64,000 nucleotides of DNA from Chitinophagaceae bacterium (GCA_016787085.1 JAEUVJ010000057.1:62001-126000); one strand, 5' to 3'. Counted from the first letter of the stretch, positions 45,572 through 55,122 are shown. The notes: a model not told the origin generated them from the sequence alone. Made by a program: numbers and translations.

Positions 45572-47083
45572 ATGAAAAGAATCTATCACCTGTTGGCTGC
45601 ATTCACTTTATTTTTTCTTTCTATGCAAACATCTTTTTCTCAGCAGGGCCTACTAGGCATTTTTGAAACACATAGTGATGTGGGCAACCCGGCTATCACC
45701 GGTGGCGCCGGTTATGACACACAAACACAGGAATATACTCTCAACGGGTCTGGTATCAATATGTGGGGAGCCAAAGACCAGTTCCAATTTGCCTGGAAAA
45801 AGATCAAAGGTGATTTCATTATTTCGGCTACCGTTCGCTTTATCGGTAAAGGAACAGATCCCCACCGGAAGATAGGTATCATCGCCAGGGATAATCTCAA
45901 TACAGACTCCCGGTATGCGGATGCCTGTGTACATGGAGATGGATTGACCTCTCTTCAATTCAGGCAAACAGACGGGGCGCAGACAGAACAGATAGTCTTA
46001 TCCTCCTATCATCCCGTACACATCGAACTGCAGCGAACAGGGAATACATTCACCTTTTCTGCTGCTACGCCGGGCGAGAATTATAAAACCATTTCAAAAG
46101 AGGTCGCTCTGAACGATGAAGTATATGCTGGGCTCTTTATCTGTTCGCATAATGATACCGTGATGGAAAAAGCGGTTTTTAGTAATGTCCGCATCATTAT
46201 TCCGGCGGCTAAAGATTTTCGTCCATACAGAGATTATATCGGCAGCCATATCGAGGTAATGGATGTATTTACCGGTCACCGGAAAATATTGCATAGCGCC
46301 CCCAACTCATTACAGGCGCCAAACTGGAGCACAGACGGCAAACAACTTATTTATAACTCGGAAGGATTATTATATACTTATAATTTAAACACCGGCGCCA
46401 CTAATAAATTGAATACAGGTTTTGCCAACCAGAACAATAACGACCACGTACTATCATTTGACGGGAAACAATTAGCTATCAGTCATCATGTAGGTGAAAA
46501 AAGGATCTCCACTCTATTCACATTACCTGTAACCGGTTCAGATAAACCGGTGCAGGTCACTTCACCGGATTCAGGCCATTCTTACCTGCATAGCTGGTCA
46601 ACGGATGGAAAAAAACTGATCTTTACCGGTCAGCGAAATAATCAATATGATATCTGGTCAGTTGATATCGCTACCAAAAAAGAAACACAACTGACCAACA
46701 CACCCACACTGGATGATTCGCCGGAAATGAGTCCTGACGGAAAATGGATCTATTTTAACTCAGTCAGAACAGGTACGATGAAATTGTGGAGAATGAAGCC
46801 TGACGGAAGCGGGCAGGAACAGGTAACGTTTGACGAGTACAACGACTGGTTCCCTCATTTTTCTCCTGATGGCAAATGGATCGTATTTCTTTCTTATCCC
46901 AGAGAAATTGATCCTGCCGATCACCCCTGGTATAAAAAAGTATGTATAAAACTGATGCCGGCGGGTGGTGGCATACCCAGGATCATTGCGTATGTATATG
47001 GAGGGCAGGGAACGATCAATGTGCCATCATGGTCACCGGATAGTAAGAGGATCGCCTTCGTCAGTAATACACAATTGAAATAA
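45572..47083 (+). CDS. Exported protein with concanavalin-like N-terminal domain and TolB-like beta-propeller
   Basis: A 503-residue protein with signal FTLFFLSMQTSFSQ. Residues 25-205 form a beta-sandwich of the DUF1349/laminin-G kind (WGAKDQFQFAWKKIKGDFIISATVRF...IGIIARDNL). Residues 220-500 hold PD40/TolB repeats with the recurrent WSTDGKQLIYNS, SPDGKWIYFNS, SPDGKWIVFLS and SWSPDSKRIAFVS. Propellers of this kind bind proteins or glycans; a lyase or hydrolase role is not evident. It is the last gene of the long plus-strand train and its stop is 8 bases from the convergent gene at 47092. Confidence 0.8.
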   Translation: MKRIYHLLAAFTLFFLSMQTSFSQQGLLGIFETHSDVGNPAITGGAGYDTQTQEYTLNGSGINMWGAKDQFQFAWKKIKGDFIISATVRFIGKGTDPHRKIGIIARDNLNTDSRYADACVHGDGLTSLQFRQTDGAQTEQIVLSSYHPVHIELQRTGNTFTFSAATPGENYKTISKEVALNDEVYAGLFICSHNDTVMEKAVFSNVRIIIPAAKDFRPYRDYIGSHIEVMDVFTGHRKILHSAPNSLQAPNWSTDGKQLIYNSEGLLYTYNLNTGATNKLNTGFANQNNNDHVLSFDGKQLAISHHVGEKRISTLFTLPVTGSDKPVQVTSPDSGHSYLHSWSTDGKKLIFTGQRNNQYDIWSVDIATKKETQLTNTPTLDDSPEMSPDGKWIYFNSVRTGTMKLWRMKPDGSGQEQVTFDEYNDWFPHFSPDGKWIVFLSYPREIDPADHPWYKKVCIKLMPAGGGIPRIIAYVYGGQGTINVPSWSPDSKRIAFVSNTQLK

Positions 47084-47091
47084 CTGAAAAT

Positions 47092-48192
47092 TTATAGCTG
47101 CAATTTTGTCTTTTTACCGGACCTGACCGCTTCATAGATCGCATCTATTATTTTCAGGTCTTTTAATCCCTCTTCGCCGTCCACGGGTACAATCGGCTGC
47201 TTGCCATTGAGGATAATGTCTGCCATTTCATCCATCTGCACAGTTTGATGCGTGACATGCGTATGGGTCAATTCACCTTTATTCGTTCTTGCTTTGATAG
47301 GGCCATACCCTGTCGAAGGCTGCATTTCGGCAAATCCCTTTTCAGCATTCAGGAAGAAGCGGTCCAGGTTGTTCATATTATAAGTAGATAAACAGGATGC
47401 CATGGCTCCTGAAGGAAAGCCTAACTGGAACAGGATCGTTTCATCCACACCTTCTTTGAATTTCACCGGGTCTGTTTTTGTTTCCTGCGCTGTCACCCAT
47501 ACAGGTTCTTCACCTACCATATACCTCGCACCATTAATGGAGTAAATACCGATATCCATGAGCGAGCCGCCACCTGCCAATTGTTTATTCAATCTCCACT
47601 GATCGGGGTTCCCGGCACGAAACCCGGTCAATCCCTGGAAGAACATGATCTTACCCAGCTCTCCATCTTTTCTCATGCGGATGATCTCCAGTGTCTTTGG
47701 TTCAAAGTGCATGCGGTAGCCTACCAATAATTTTACATTGGCCTTTTTGCAGGCACTGACCATTTCCTGTCCTTCCTTAGCATTTAATGCCATGGGTTTC
47801 TCACAGATCACATGCTTACCGGCTTTGGCCACTCTTATGGCTTCTTCTTTATGCAGGGCATTGGGAGTAATAATATATACAGCATCTATATCGGGGTTGT
47901 CCTTTATGTTATCAAAGTTCTCATAGTTGTAGCAATTCTTCTCAGGGATATTATATTTAGTCTGCCAGGCAGTGATCTTGGAGGGAGTTCCGCTTATTAC
48001 ACCCACCAGTTTTGCTTTGGTACAAGACTGCATAGCATCTGCTACCCGGGTGCCATAACTGCCAAGACCCATGATGGCTACCCTAAGCACAGGCCCATCA
48101 TACATTTTATCGTCTTCATTCTGCTTTAATACAAATGGCAACGCAACAAGTGGCGCAGCCAATTTTTGTAAAAAATCACGTCGTGTATGCAT
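47092..48192 (-). CDS. Exported Gfo/Idh/MocA-family oxidoreductase with Tat-type signal
   Basis: A 366-residue protein with TRRDFLQKLAAPLVALPFVL at the N terminus. The nucleotide loop VAIMGLGSYGTRVADA, the canonical ICEKPMALN, and the C-terminal GGGSLMDIGIYSINGARY identify it as a glucose-fructose-oxidoreductase-like member. Unlike the two genes at 40884 and 42278, it keeps both standard motifs. It converges on the propeller gene and is divergent from the CE6-like esterase at 48281, with 88 bases between. Substrate unknown. Confidence 0.85.
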   Translation of the reverse strand: MHTRRDFLQKLAAPLVALPFVLKQNEDDKMYDGPVLRVAIMGLGSYGTRVADAMQSCTKAKLVGVISGTPSKITAWQTKYNIPEKNCYNYENFDNIKDNPDIDAVYIITPNALHKEEAIRVAKAGKHVICEKPMALNAKEGQEMVSACKKANVKLLVGYRMHFEPKTLEIIRMRKDGELGKIMFFQGLTGFRAGNPDQWRLNKQLAGGGSLMDIGIYSINGARYMVGEEPVWVTAQETKTDPVKFKEGVDETILFQLGFPSGAMASCLSTYNMNNLDRFFLNAEKGFAEMQPSTGYGPIKARTNKGELTHTHVTHQTVQMDEMADIILNGKQPIVPVDGEEGLKDLKIIDAIYEAVRSGKKTKLQL

Positions 48193-48280
48193 AATAAAAC
48201 GGTTTTACTTGTATTTGAAGTCATTTTACGGCCGGCAATAAGTATGATCCATCATCAGGATATGTCATTATCTTCAGTCA

Positions 48281-49114
48281 ATGAATTACCGGGGCCTTTT
48301 CTTCCTTTTTCTTTTCATTTCCTGTTCTCCCGTTCAAAAGACCGGAACAGGAGCGATGGCAAACCATTTCCCCGCTTTTATTGAAAAAGTAAAAGATCTT
48401 CCGGCCAAAGAGAATTTCTATCTCTTTATTATGGCCGGGCAATCCAATATGGCTGGCCGCGGTTTTGTTCAGCCGCAGGATACTCTTTCCTCTGTACAGG
48501 TATTTACCCTGGACAAGAATAATGAATGGGTCTATGCCAAAGAACCACTTCATTACTACGAGCCAACCCGGACAGGACTGGATTGTGGTCTTTCATTCGG
48601 AAAAAAACTGGCATCGCTGTACGGCAAAAAGATCAGCATTGGCCTGATACCCTGTGCGGTTGGCGGAAGTTCTATCGAACAATGGCTGGGTGATTCAACC
48701 TACCGCGGTGTAACACTTTACTCGAACCTGCTTACCAAAGCAAGAATAGCCACCACACATGGAACGATCAAAGGCGTACTCTGGCATCAGGGCGAAACCA
48801 ATGCGACCACAAAAAATTATAAGAACTATAAAGAAAAACTAACCACCTTTTTTACAAAACTCAGGAACGATCTGGGCGATCCCGCTCTACCGGTATATGC
48901 CGGCGAACTCTCGTCTTTTCTCAGCCGGAAAAACAATCCCTTTGCTGATTCGGTCAACAATGACCTGCACTCGTTAGCTGCTTCTATAACCAACCTGTAC
49001 ATTATCCCTGCCGGCGACCTCACCCCCAATGCTGATTCCATTCATTTCGATTCCCGTTCACAGCGCATCATGGGTAACCGGTTTGCCGAAAAGGTTTTTA
49101 AAACCCGCCGGTAA
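48281..49114 (+). CDS. CE6-like acetylxylan esterase lipoprotein
   Basis: A 277-residue lipoprotein (lipobox LFISC, Cys15) of the SASA/CE6 SGNH esterases. Ser55 is in IMAGQSNMAGRG; further blocks are CAVGGSSIEQW, GVLWHQGETNA, and the catalytic Asp/His in ADSIHFDSRSQRIMGNRFAE. CE6 enzymes remove acetyl groups from xylan. Being a lipoprotein, it probably acts at the outer membrane, ahead of the xylanases. It stands alone on the plus strand between two minus-strand units, and only 6 bases separate its stop from the convergent enolase-superfamily gene. Confidence 0.88.
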   Translation: MNYRGLFFLFLFISCSPVQKTGTGAMANHFPAFIEKVKDLPAKENFYLFIMAGQSNMAGRGFVQPQDTLSSVQVFTLDKNNEWVYAKEPLHYYEPTRTGLDCGLSFGKKLASLYGKKISIGLIPCAVGGSSIEQWLGDSTYRGVTLYSNLLTKARIATTHGTIKGVLWHQGETNATTKNYKNYKEKLTTFFTKLRNDLGDPALPVYAGELSSFLSRKNNPFADSVNNDLHSLAASITNLYIIPAGDLTPNADSIHFDSRSQRIMGNRFAEKVFKTRR

Positions 49115-49120
49115 TTCCAC

Positions 49121-50398
49121 TCATTCAAAGAACGGAATACTTGGTATGGCATACTTTTTCATCCCCTCTTCATTTATTTCCACACCTATGCCGGGCTTTT
49201 CTGATAAAGTGATAAAACTGTCTTTTACCCATTCACCATCGTATTTCACTATCTCTTTGAACATAGGTTGTGTATGGAAATAGGATTGCCATTCGAGTAT
49301 CAGAAAATTAGGGACAGAGGCACAAACATGTGCTGATGCCATCGCCCCAAGAAACGAAGCCACCATATGCGGTGCAAAAGGTACATAATATAAGTTGGCC
49401 AGGTTTGCGATACGCTGCCCCTCTCCCAGTCCTCCAGCTTTTTGCAGATCAGGCATGACGATATCAACAGCCCCGATCTCCAGTAATCTCCTGAATCCAT
49501 AAGCGAGATAATGATTTTCTCCCGCACAAATAGGCGTACTCGTAGATTCAGTGATCAACTTATATGCTTCTACGTTCTCTGCAGGAATCGGTTCTTCCAG
49601 CCACATCAGGTTAAGATGTTCCAGGCGTTTGGCAACAGCCTGCCCTGTCACCGCATCATACCTCCCATGCATATCCACACAGATGTCAATATTTGGTCCC
49701 ACTGCTTCACGGGCCGCTGTCATCTGGTCAACCATCCTTTGCAACTCCGCCGGGCTGGCCGTCCAGTTGTACGCATCATACTTATTCGGATCGTTGGCCT
49801 GGTCAAGATCAAACTTGATAGCGTTAAAACCCATTTGCTTTGACCTGAGAGCCGCTTCGGCAAAATCTTTAGGTTGCGGCAGGTTTCGCTGGTAAAGTGC
49901 CGTATCACAATACACCCTTATCTTGTCCCTAAACTTACCTCCGAGTAATTGATATACCGGCAGATTCAGCGCTTTACCTGCCAGGTCCCACAAGGCAGTC
50001 TCAATGGCTGAAAGAACAGCTATATACATTCCTGATTGTGCTCCCTGGAAAAAACCAGATTTGCGTATGTCCTCAAAAAGGCGATGTACATTCAGCGGGT
50101 TTTTCCCTTTGATACGGGCACCAAAATTTTTCACCAGGTGATACGTACCAGGAATGGCATCCACTCCTTCACCGCAACCCCAGATATCCTGGTTGGTATA
50201 GATCTTTACAAATAAGCTTCCTCTTATATAGCCGCATTTTACATCGGTGATCTTCAGGTCTGATGGTGGTGAGGATTTTGGCGTTTTATCAATAGCTGCT
50301 TCATAACCCTGCCCGAAAGAAGATAGTGATGCCAGCGGCGCCATGGCAGAAGCGATCGCAGCTTTAGCAAGAAATGATCTCCTGGATGAAGATGTCAT
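49121..50398 (-). CDS. Tat-exported enolase-superfamily acid-sugar dehydratase (galactonate-dehydratase-like)
   Basis: A 425-residue protein with Tat signal SRRSFLAKAAIASAMAPLA. The mandelate-racemase/MLE domain follows: cap segment WGCGEGVDAIPG; RVYCDTA; KFDLDQAND; metal ligands Asp in CVDMHGRYD, Glu in WLEEPIPAENVE and Glu in CAGENHY; and a late His in FAPHMVASF. The DMHGR motif with its His matches the galactonate-dehydratase type (DFHGR). Such enzymes dehydrate aldonates or uronates to 2-keto-3-deoxy acids, but normally in the cytoplasm. It follows an RraA-like gene by 51 bases, and that pair recurs at 52593-55090. Confidence 0.87.
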   Translation of the reverse strand: MTSSSRRSFLAKAAIASAMAPLASLSSFGQGYEAAIDKTPKSSPPSDLKITDVKCGYIRGSLFVKIYTNQDIWGCGEGVDAIPGTYHLVKNFGARIKGKNPLNVHRLFEDIRKSGFFQGAQSGMYIAVLSAIETALWDLAGKALNLPVYQLLGGKFRDKIRVYCDTALYQRNLPQPKDFAEAALRSKQMGFNAIKFDLDQANDPNKYDAYNWTASPAELQRMVDQMTAAREAVGPNIDICVDMHGRYDAVTGQAVAKRLEHLNLMWLEEPIPAENVEAYKLITESTSTPICAGENHYLAYGFRRLLEIGAVDIVMPDLQKAGGLGEGQRIANLANLYYVPFAPHMVASFLGAMASAHVCASVPNFLILEWQSYFHTQPMFKEIVKYDGEWVKDSFITLSEKPGIGVEINEEGMKKYAIPSIPFFE

Positions 50399-50449
50399 AT
50401 CGGTATTTTTTTGTTGTATAAAATTTGTTTCAGTTACTGGTAAAAAAAT

Positions 50450-51394
50450 TTACCACGTCCGTTCTTTCAGGTATTCCTGTACCTGTTCTTTGGGCACAGG
50501 CAACTCATTGATGTGATCATTCAGCCATTTGGAAAAATCCTTTTCGATCTCGTCTGTCCAGCGGGCATCTATCTGACCGGCCGTATATTTTCCTTCTTTC
50601 AATCGCTGATGCCCAAACATGTCACGCAAACGAACGATCTCGGAGGTCTTTACCACTTTTTCTGCGAGGTGAGGCGGAATAAATACCACAACGCCCAATT
50701 TTCCCAGCACCACATCACCCGGCATCACCGTTACCGTACGGATGCGTGTTGGCTGGTTGATACCGACGATCATCGTGGTTAGGTCGCCCTGCGGGTTATG
50801 ATACGAAGGATCATAGCTGGTATAATAGGAAGTAAAGCCACCGATCTCTTTTAAACCCTCCACATCCCGCAACGCCCCATCATATACAATACCGTTACCC
50901 GTTCTTGCATAGATCGCATTACCGACATTATCACCGATCGTGGGCCCGTTGCGATGGGCGCCAAATTGATCGGCCACATATACATCGCCTTTTATCAACA
51001 GATCTACTGCCCATGTGTTCTGTCCACGTTTACCTTGCTTTTTTCCTGCGGAATCAATGGCTTTCCAGACATCAGGGCGGCCGGGCATAAAGGTTGCTGT
51101 TACGGCACGCCCTGTTAAGACACTATCCGGGTTTATTACCTGCCACCCTTCCGCTACCTGGTAACCGTATCCTGCATTCTTCATCACCGCCCACGCCTCT
51201 TCCACACTTACCGATTTCATTCTCTTCATAATATTATCCGGTACTTTCGGGCGACCGTCATCAAACCGTTCCCCTTTCCATTCAGGTGTCAATGCGATCA
51301 GTTGCTCTTTTAATATCTGTACCTGCTGCCCCTTTAGCGATTGAAACGAAGAGAATAGTATAAAGGCAAACAACAGGTATTTTGTGTTTGGCAT
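50450..51394 (-). CDS. Exported RraA-family protein, candidate keto-acid aldolase
   Basis: A 314-residue protein with signal KYLLFAFILFSSFQSLKGQ. RraA-fold aldolases cleave 4-hydroxy-2-oxo acids to pyruvate with a divalent metal. The fold's active-site pieces are present: GDNVGNAIYA (Gly154-Asp155-Asn156) and YDGALRDVEG with Arg176-Asp177. Compared with ordinary RraA proteins of about 160-230 residues it has an exported N-terminal extension (TPEWKGERFDDGRPKVPD) and a C-terminal tail (FGHQRLKEGKYTAGQIDARW...LKERTW). It may act on the product of the adjacent dehydratase. It is 9 bases downstream of the BASS transporter gene. The function is an inference. Confidence 0.82.
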   Translation of the reverse strand: MPNTKYLLFAFILFSSFQSLKGQQVQILKEQLIALTPEWKGERFDDGRPKVPDNIMKRMKSVSVEEAWAVMKNAGYGYQVAEGWQVINPDSVLTGRAVTATFMPGRPDVWKAIDSAGKKQGKRGQNTWAVDLLIKGDVYVADQFGAHRNGPTIGDNVGNAIYARTGNGIVYDGALRDVEGLKEIGGFTSYYTSYDPSYHNPQGDLTTMIVGINQPTRIRTVTVMPGDVVLGKLGVVVFIPPHLAEKVVKTSEIVRLRDMFGHQRLKEGKYTAGQIDARWTDEIEKDFSKWLNDHINELPVPKEQVQEYLKERTW

Positions 51395-51403
51395 AAAATG
51401 ATT

Positions 51404-52543
51404 TTATGGAGTTGAATAATTGATTGACGACTCAGCGATGTCTTTATCTTTCTTTTCCTTCCCGGGCAATCGTCCATGCCACCAGCTTGCCAGTGAAGAG
51501 CCGGTTATATTCATCAACGGGCCGAAGACAGCAGGCGCTAAGCCTACCGTAGCGATCTTTCCCATTTCTTTGGCAATGCCCGATGCCAGGCCTGCATTCT
51601 GCATACCTACTTCAATAGCGATCGTGCGGCAATCGCTTTCCGGCAATTTGAATAAACGCCCCGACCAGTAACCAAGAAAATAACCGAATGTGTTATGGAT
51701 AAGCACAACTACGATCAGGGCAGGCCCGATCTTCAGCAGGCTATCTCTTCCTGCGGCCGTGATGATGGTCAATATAAAAGCGATCCCAAACATGGAAACA
51801 ATGGGCATGGCTTTATCCAGCCACTTCGATCGGCCACTTAAAAGCCTGTTGAAGAGCAAGCCGGCCCCTATGGGAATGATGATCATCTTAATAATGTCCC
51901 ACATCATTTTGAACACATCTATTTCTATCAAAGCCCCGGCCAGCAGCTTCATCAATACGGGTGTGATCAAGGGCGCCAATAAGGTAGTAATAGACGTAAT
52001 GGTAATAGACAAAGCAAGATTGGCCTTCGCCAGGTACGACATGACATTGGAAGCAAGTCCGCTGGGCGAGCACCCGATCAGTACAATGCCCGCAGCGATC
52101 TCGGGGGGGAATTGAGTAATGCTTGCCAATAAAAATCCCATCATGGGCATTATGATAAACTGGCTTAGCACCCCGATGACGACTCCTTTGGGTGTTCTGA
52201 TGACGGCCGCAAAATCCTTTACACTCATGGACGTACCCATGCCAAACATGATCAGTTGTATCAATGGGATGATCAGGTTGCTAAGCTTGAATGACCCCCA
52301 TTGCTGAAAGTAGCCGGGATGATACAAAGCGATTACCACAGCAGCAAAAATCATGACCGTAAACGAAAGCCGCCGCAGAAATTCATGTCCCCTGAAGGCA
52401 ACAGCAAGGCTCACAAAAACCAAACCCAATGACCAGCCTGCTGTATCATGCTTACCGTTCATTGTTAAAAAAACAAACACACCTGCACATACAGCAGCGA
52501 TAGCGAAAAACAAGGTATGAACCGGTCTTTTTAATGTAGTCAT
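51404..52543 (-). CDS. BASS-family sodium symporter
   Basis: A 379-residue inner-membrane protein with about 10 hydrophobic segments of the bile acid:sodium symporter family. Recognisable segments are IPLIQLIMFGMGTSMSVKDF, QFIIMPMMGFLL, IVLIGCSPSGLASNVMSYLAKANLALSI and GMQNAGLASGIAKEMG. Relatives carry organic anions, including pyruvate (plastid BASS2) and other keto acids. In this operon it lies between two exported dehydratase/aldolase pairs. I infer uptake of a 2-keto acid or sugar acid made in the periplasm. The substrate cannot be deduced from sequence alone. Confidence 0.88.
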   Translation of the reverse strand: MTTLKRPVHTLFFAIAAVCAGVFVFLTMNGKHDTAGWSLGLVFVSLAVAFRGHEFLRRLSFTVMIFAAVVIALYHPGYFQQWGSFKLSNLIIPLIQLIMFGMGTSMSVKDFAAVIRTPKGVVIGVLSQFIIMPMMGFLLASITQFPPEIAAGIVLIGCSPSGLASNVMSYLAKANLALSITITSITTLLAPLITPVLMKLLAGALIEIDVFKMMWDIIKMIIIPIGAGLLFNRLLSGRSKWLDKAMPIVSMFGIAFILTIITAAGRDSLLKIGPALIVVVLIHNTFGYFLGYWSGRLFKLPESDCRTIAIEVGMQNAGLASGIAKEMGKIATVGLAPAVFGPLMNITGSSLASWWHGRLPGKEKKDKDIAESSINYSTP

Positions 52544-52592
52544 AGTCCTCTATTATATTCCTGTTGGTGAAACCTTATCTGAAAAACTGTAC

Positions 52593-54086
52593 TCAGCTGA
52601 ATATCCTGTCATGTGAACGTCTCTCATTCCATTGAGGAGTAGGTTCAAAAAAACTTTTGTCAGAAGAATGAAGGTGCTGCTTCACCACTTCTTCATTTAA
52701 TTCAATTCCCAGACCTGGCGAAAGCGGAACATCAGCAAACCCTTTAGTGATCATTTTTTTCCCGTCTGTTGTCTTTACCAGGCTTTCCCACCAGGGAACA
52801 TCCACAGAGTGATGCTCCAGCGCCAAAAAATTTTGCGTAGCGGCTGCACAATGAACATTGGCCATAAAGGAAACCGGTGTACCTGCCTGGTGCATCGCCA
52901 TTGCTATACCATACTCTTCTGCATAGTCACCGATCCTTTTTGTCTCCAGTAAACCTCCTGAAGAAGCCAGGTCAGGATGAACAATATCAACGGCACGTTC
53001 ATCAATCAAAGGCTTAAAGTATTTCAACAGGTAAATATCTTCGCCGGTAAGTGTAGGTGTTTCCAAAGCATCGGTTAATCTCTTCCATTGTTCTGTATAT
53101 TCCCAGGAAACAATGTCTTCTAACCATGCCAGCCGGTATTTTTCCAAAGCCCTGCCTAAACGGATACCGTTATTGTAATCAAAATGCCCGTAATGATCGG
53201 TAGAGATGGGGATCTGATAACCCACCATACTCCTTACATTTTCCACAAGACCCTGCAGTACCTCGAGCCCTTTGTCCGTTATCTGGATCTGCGTAAAGGG
53301 GTGCAGCGTATTGCCATAAGACATATAGTTACTCTGATCGCCCCACTGTGCAAGATTACCCTGTGCATTTTCCCAGAACTTATTATTGACCATGGTATCT
53401 GGTGTGCCTTTTAATTTAGCTATGGAAACATCCATCTTCAACCAGGTGTAGCCCTGCTCTTCGGTGCGATACCTGATCAGTCTTTTCTGTTCATCAGGAG
53501 AAGAGGACTCAGGCGTATCTGCGTAGATCCTTATTTTATCACGATACCTGCCTCCTAATAATTGCCAGCAGGGTACATTATACGCTTTACCGCATATATC
53601 CCAGAGCGCCATTTCAACAGCGCAAACACCACCTGCCTGCCGGGCCTGGCCGCCAAACTGTTTTATTGATTTGAATATTTGCTCAACGTTGCACGGGTTT
53701 TTGCCCAGTATCCGGCTTTTCAGCATCAATGCGTATCGTACATCGGCCGCATCCCTCACTTCACCCAATCCATATATTCCCTGGTTCGTATCAATGCGAA
53801 TGATGGCAGTACCATTCATTACACTGGTAAGACAGTAACGCATATCCGTTATCCGCATGTCAGATGGCCCGGAAAAGCGACTGACCTTTTGAGTACTTTG
53901 TGCAATGAGTTCTTCAATAGGTGAAAAAGCAAAGGCGCTTCCTAACGCAATGCCCCCCAGTGCCGATCTTTTAAAAAAAGAACGACGGCTGTTTTCCTGT
54001 ACCCCGGCCGTGTTATTCTTCTGTTCGCCGGTATCATCAGGGTCTTTTAAACCAAGTTTCGCTAAGTATTTTTGTGAAGGTGTCAT
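52593..54086 (-). CDS. Tat-exported enolase-superfamily dehydratase, second member
   Basis: A 497-residue protein. A long hydrophilic lead of about 32 residues precedes the Tat signal SRRSFFKRSALGGIALGSAFAF. The catalytic domain has YGLGEVRDAADVRYALM, RIYADTPE, WLKMDVSIAK, Asp/His in STDHYGHFD, a Glu in WLEDIVSWEY, a Glu in LTGEDIY, and a His in AMHQAGTPVSF. It differs clearly from the enolase-superfamily member at 49121 (longer capping part, other substrate-loop residues), so a second sugar acid is likely. It lies 77 bases after an RraA-like gene and 49 bases before the BASS gene in the same operon. Confidence 0.86.
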   Translation of the reverse strand: MTPSQKYLAKLGLKDPDDTGEQKNNTAGVQENSRRSFFKRSALGGIALGSAFAFSPIEELIAQSTQKVSRFSGPSDMRITDMRYCLTSVMNGTAIIRIDTNQGIYGLGEVRDAADVRYALMLKSRILGKNPCNVEQIFKSIKQFGGQARQAGGVCAVEMALWDICGKAYNVPCWQLLGGRYRDKIRIYADTPESSSPDEQKRLIRYRTEEQGYTWLKMDVSIAKLKGTPDTMVNNKFWENAQGNLAQWGDQSNYMSYGNTLHPFTQIQITDKGLEVLQGLVENVRSMVGYQIPISTDHYGHFDYNNGIRLGRALEKYRLAWLEDIVSWEYTEQWKRLTDALETPTLTGEDIYLLKYFKPLIDERAVDIVHPDLASSGGLLETKRIGDYAEEYGIAMAMHQAGTPVSFMANVHCAAATQNFLALEHHSVDVPWWESLVKTTDGKKMITKGFADVPLSPGLGIELNEEVVKQHLHSSDKSFFEPTPQWNERRSHDRIFS

Positions 54087-54163
54087 GATCTTATTTTTTA
54101 TGGGTGAACTAATATTATCGGAAAGATGAAAGAGATTTCGCTTCTTGTGCCTTGCTCATTCAA

Positions 54164-55090
54164 TTACCATGTCCGGTCTTTCATGAATTTGTCCAGCTCT
54201 TCCCTTGTCATCGGCAGTTTACCTGGATTCTCATCCAGCCACTTGAGAAAATCCTTTTTGATCTCTTCTGTCCATTGGGTATCTATCTGGCCGGGTGTAT
54301 ATTTTTGTTCCCGCAAACGCTGATGCCCGAACTGATCTCTCAATGAAATAAATTCTGCATTCATCACCACTTCTTCCAATAAATGGGCAGGAATAAACAC
54401 CACTCCGTACTTTTTGGCAAGCACGGCATCACCCGGCAGTACCGACGCTCTTCCGATACGGATAGGGACATTAATGCCAGCCAGCATCATCTGCTGGATA
54501 TAAGAAGGATCATTTCCTTTTGTCCATGAATTGAATCCTTTGATCTCATCCAATCCTTCCACGTCTCTTACCGATCCATAGAATATCACCCCTCTATGCG
54601 ATTTGGCATAGATAGCATTGCCAAGATTATCGCCGATGAGGGTCCCATCCACGATCTTCCCATAACTATCGGCCACATATACATCTCCTTCTTTTAATAC
54701 ATCAATAGGCCACGAATTGGTAGCTCCGATCCTTTTTTCCGTTTTACCAATATCCTTGATCACCTTGTCCATATCCGGACGCAGCGGCATGTATTGTGCC
54801 GTTACTACTCTTCCCGTCATAGCGGAATCCGGGTGCTCTACCAGCCAGTCGCCTTCAAACTGGTTCTGGTACCCTTTATTGCGAAGAATACCCCAGGCTT
54901 CTTCCAGGTGAATCTTTTTCAGACGCTCCAATAGCTTATCCGGCACCTTCGGTCTGCCATCAGGAAATCGTTCTCCTTTCCACTCAGGAGTATAGCCTTT
55001 GATCTGGTCGGGTGTCAGCGTTACCTGTTGTGCTCTTGTAATAAAAGATATACACAACAGCAGGCAAAGAATCAGATTGTATTGTCGCAT
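54164..55090 (-). CDS. Exported RraA-family protein, second member
   Basis: A 308-residue paralogue of the gene at 50450, alignable over the full length, with signal YNLILCLLLCISFITRAQ. Active-site pieces are GDNLGNAIYA (Gly153-Asp154-Asn155) and YGSVRDVEG (Arg175-Asp176). The shared extensions (TPEWKGERFPDGRPKVPD; FGHQRLREQKYTPGQID...MKDRTW) define an exported RraA subgroup. It is 32 bases downstream of the FGGY kinase and upstream of the enolase-superfamily member at 52593. The same aldolase-like role is inferred. Confidence 0.82.
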   Translation of the reverse strand: MRQYNLILCLLLCISFITRAQQVTLTPDQIKGYTPEWKGERFPDGRPKVPDKLLERLKKIHLEEAWGILRNKGYQNQFEGDWLVEHPDSAMTGRVVTAQYMPLRPDMDKVIKDIGKTEKRIGATNSWPIDVLKEGDVYVADSYGKIVDGTLIGDNLGNAIYAKSHRGVIFYGSVRDVEGLDEIKGFNSWTKGNDPSYIQQMMLAGINVPIRIGRASVLPGDAVLAKKYGVVFIPAHLLEEVVMNAEFISLRDQFGHQRLREQKYTPGQIDTQWTEEIKKDFLKWLDENPGKLPMTREELDKFMKDRTW

Positions 55091-55122
55091 ATTACCGGTC
55101 GTTTTAATGATATATTTATGAT

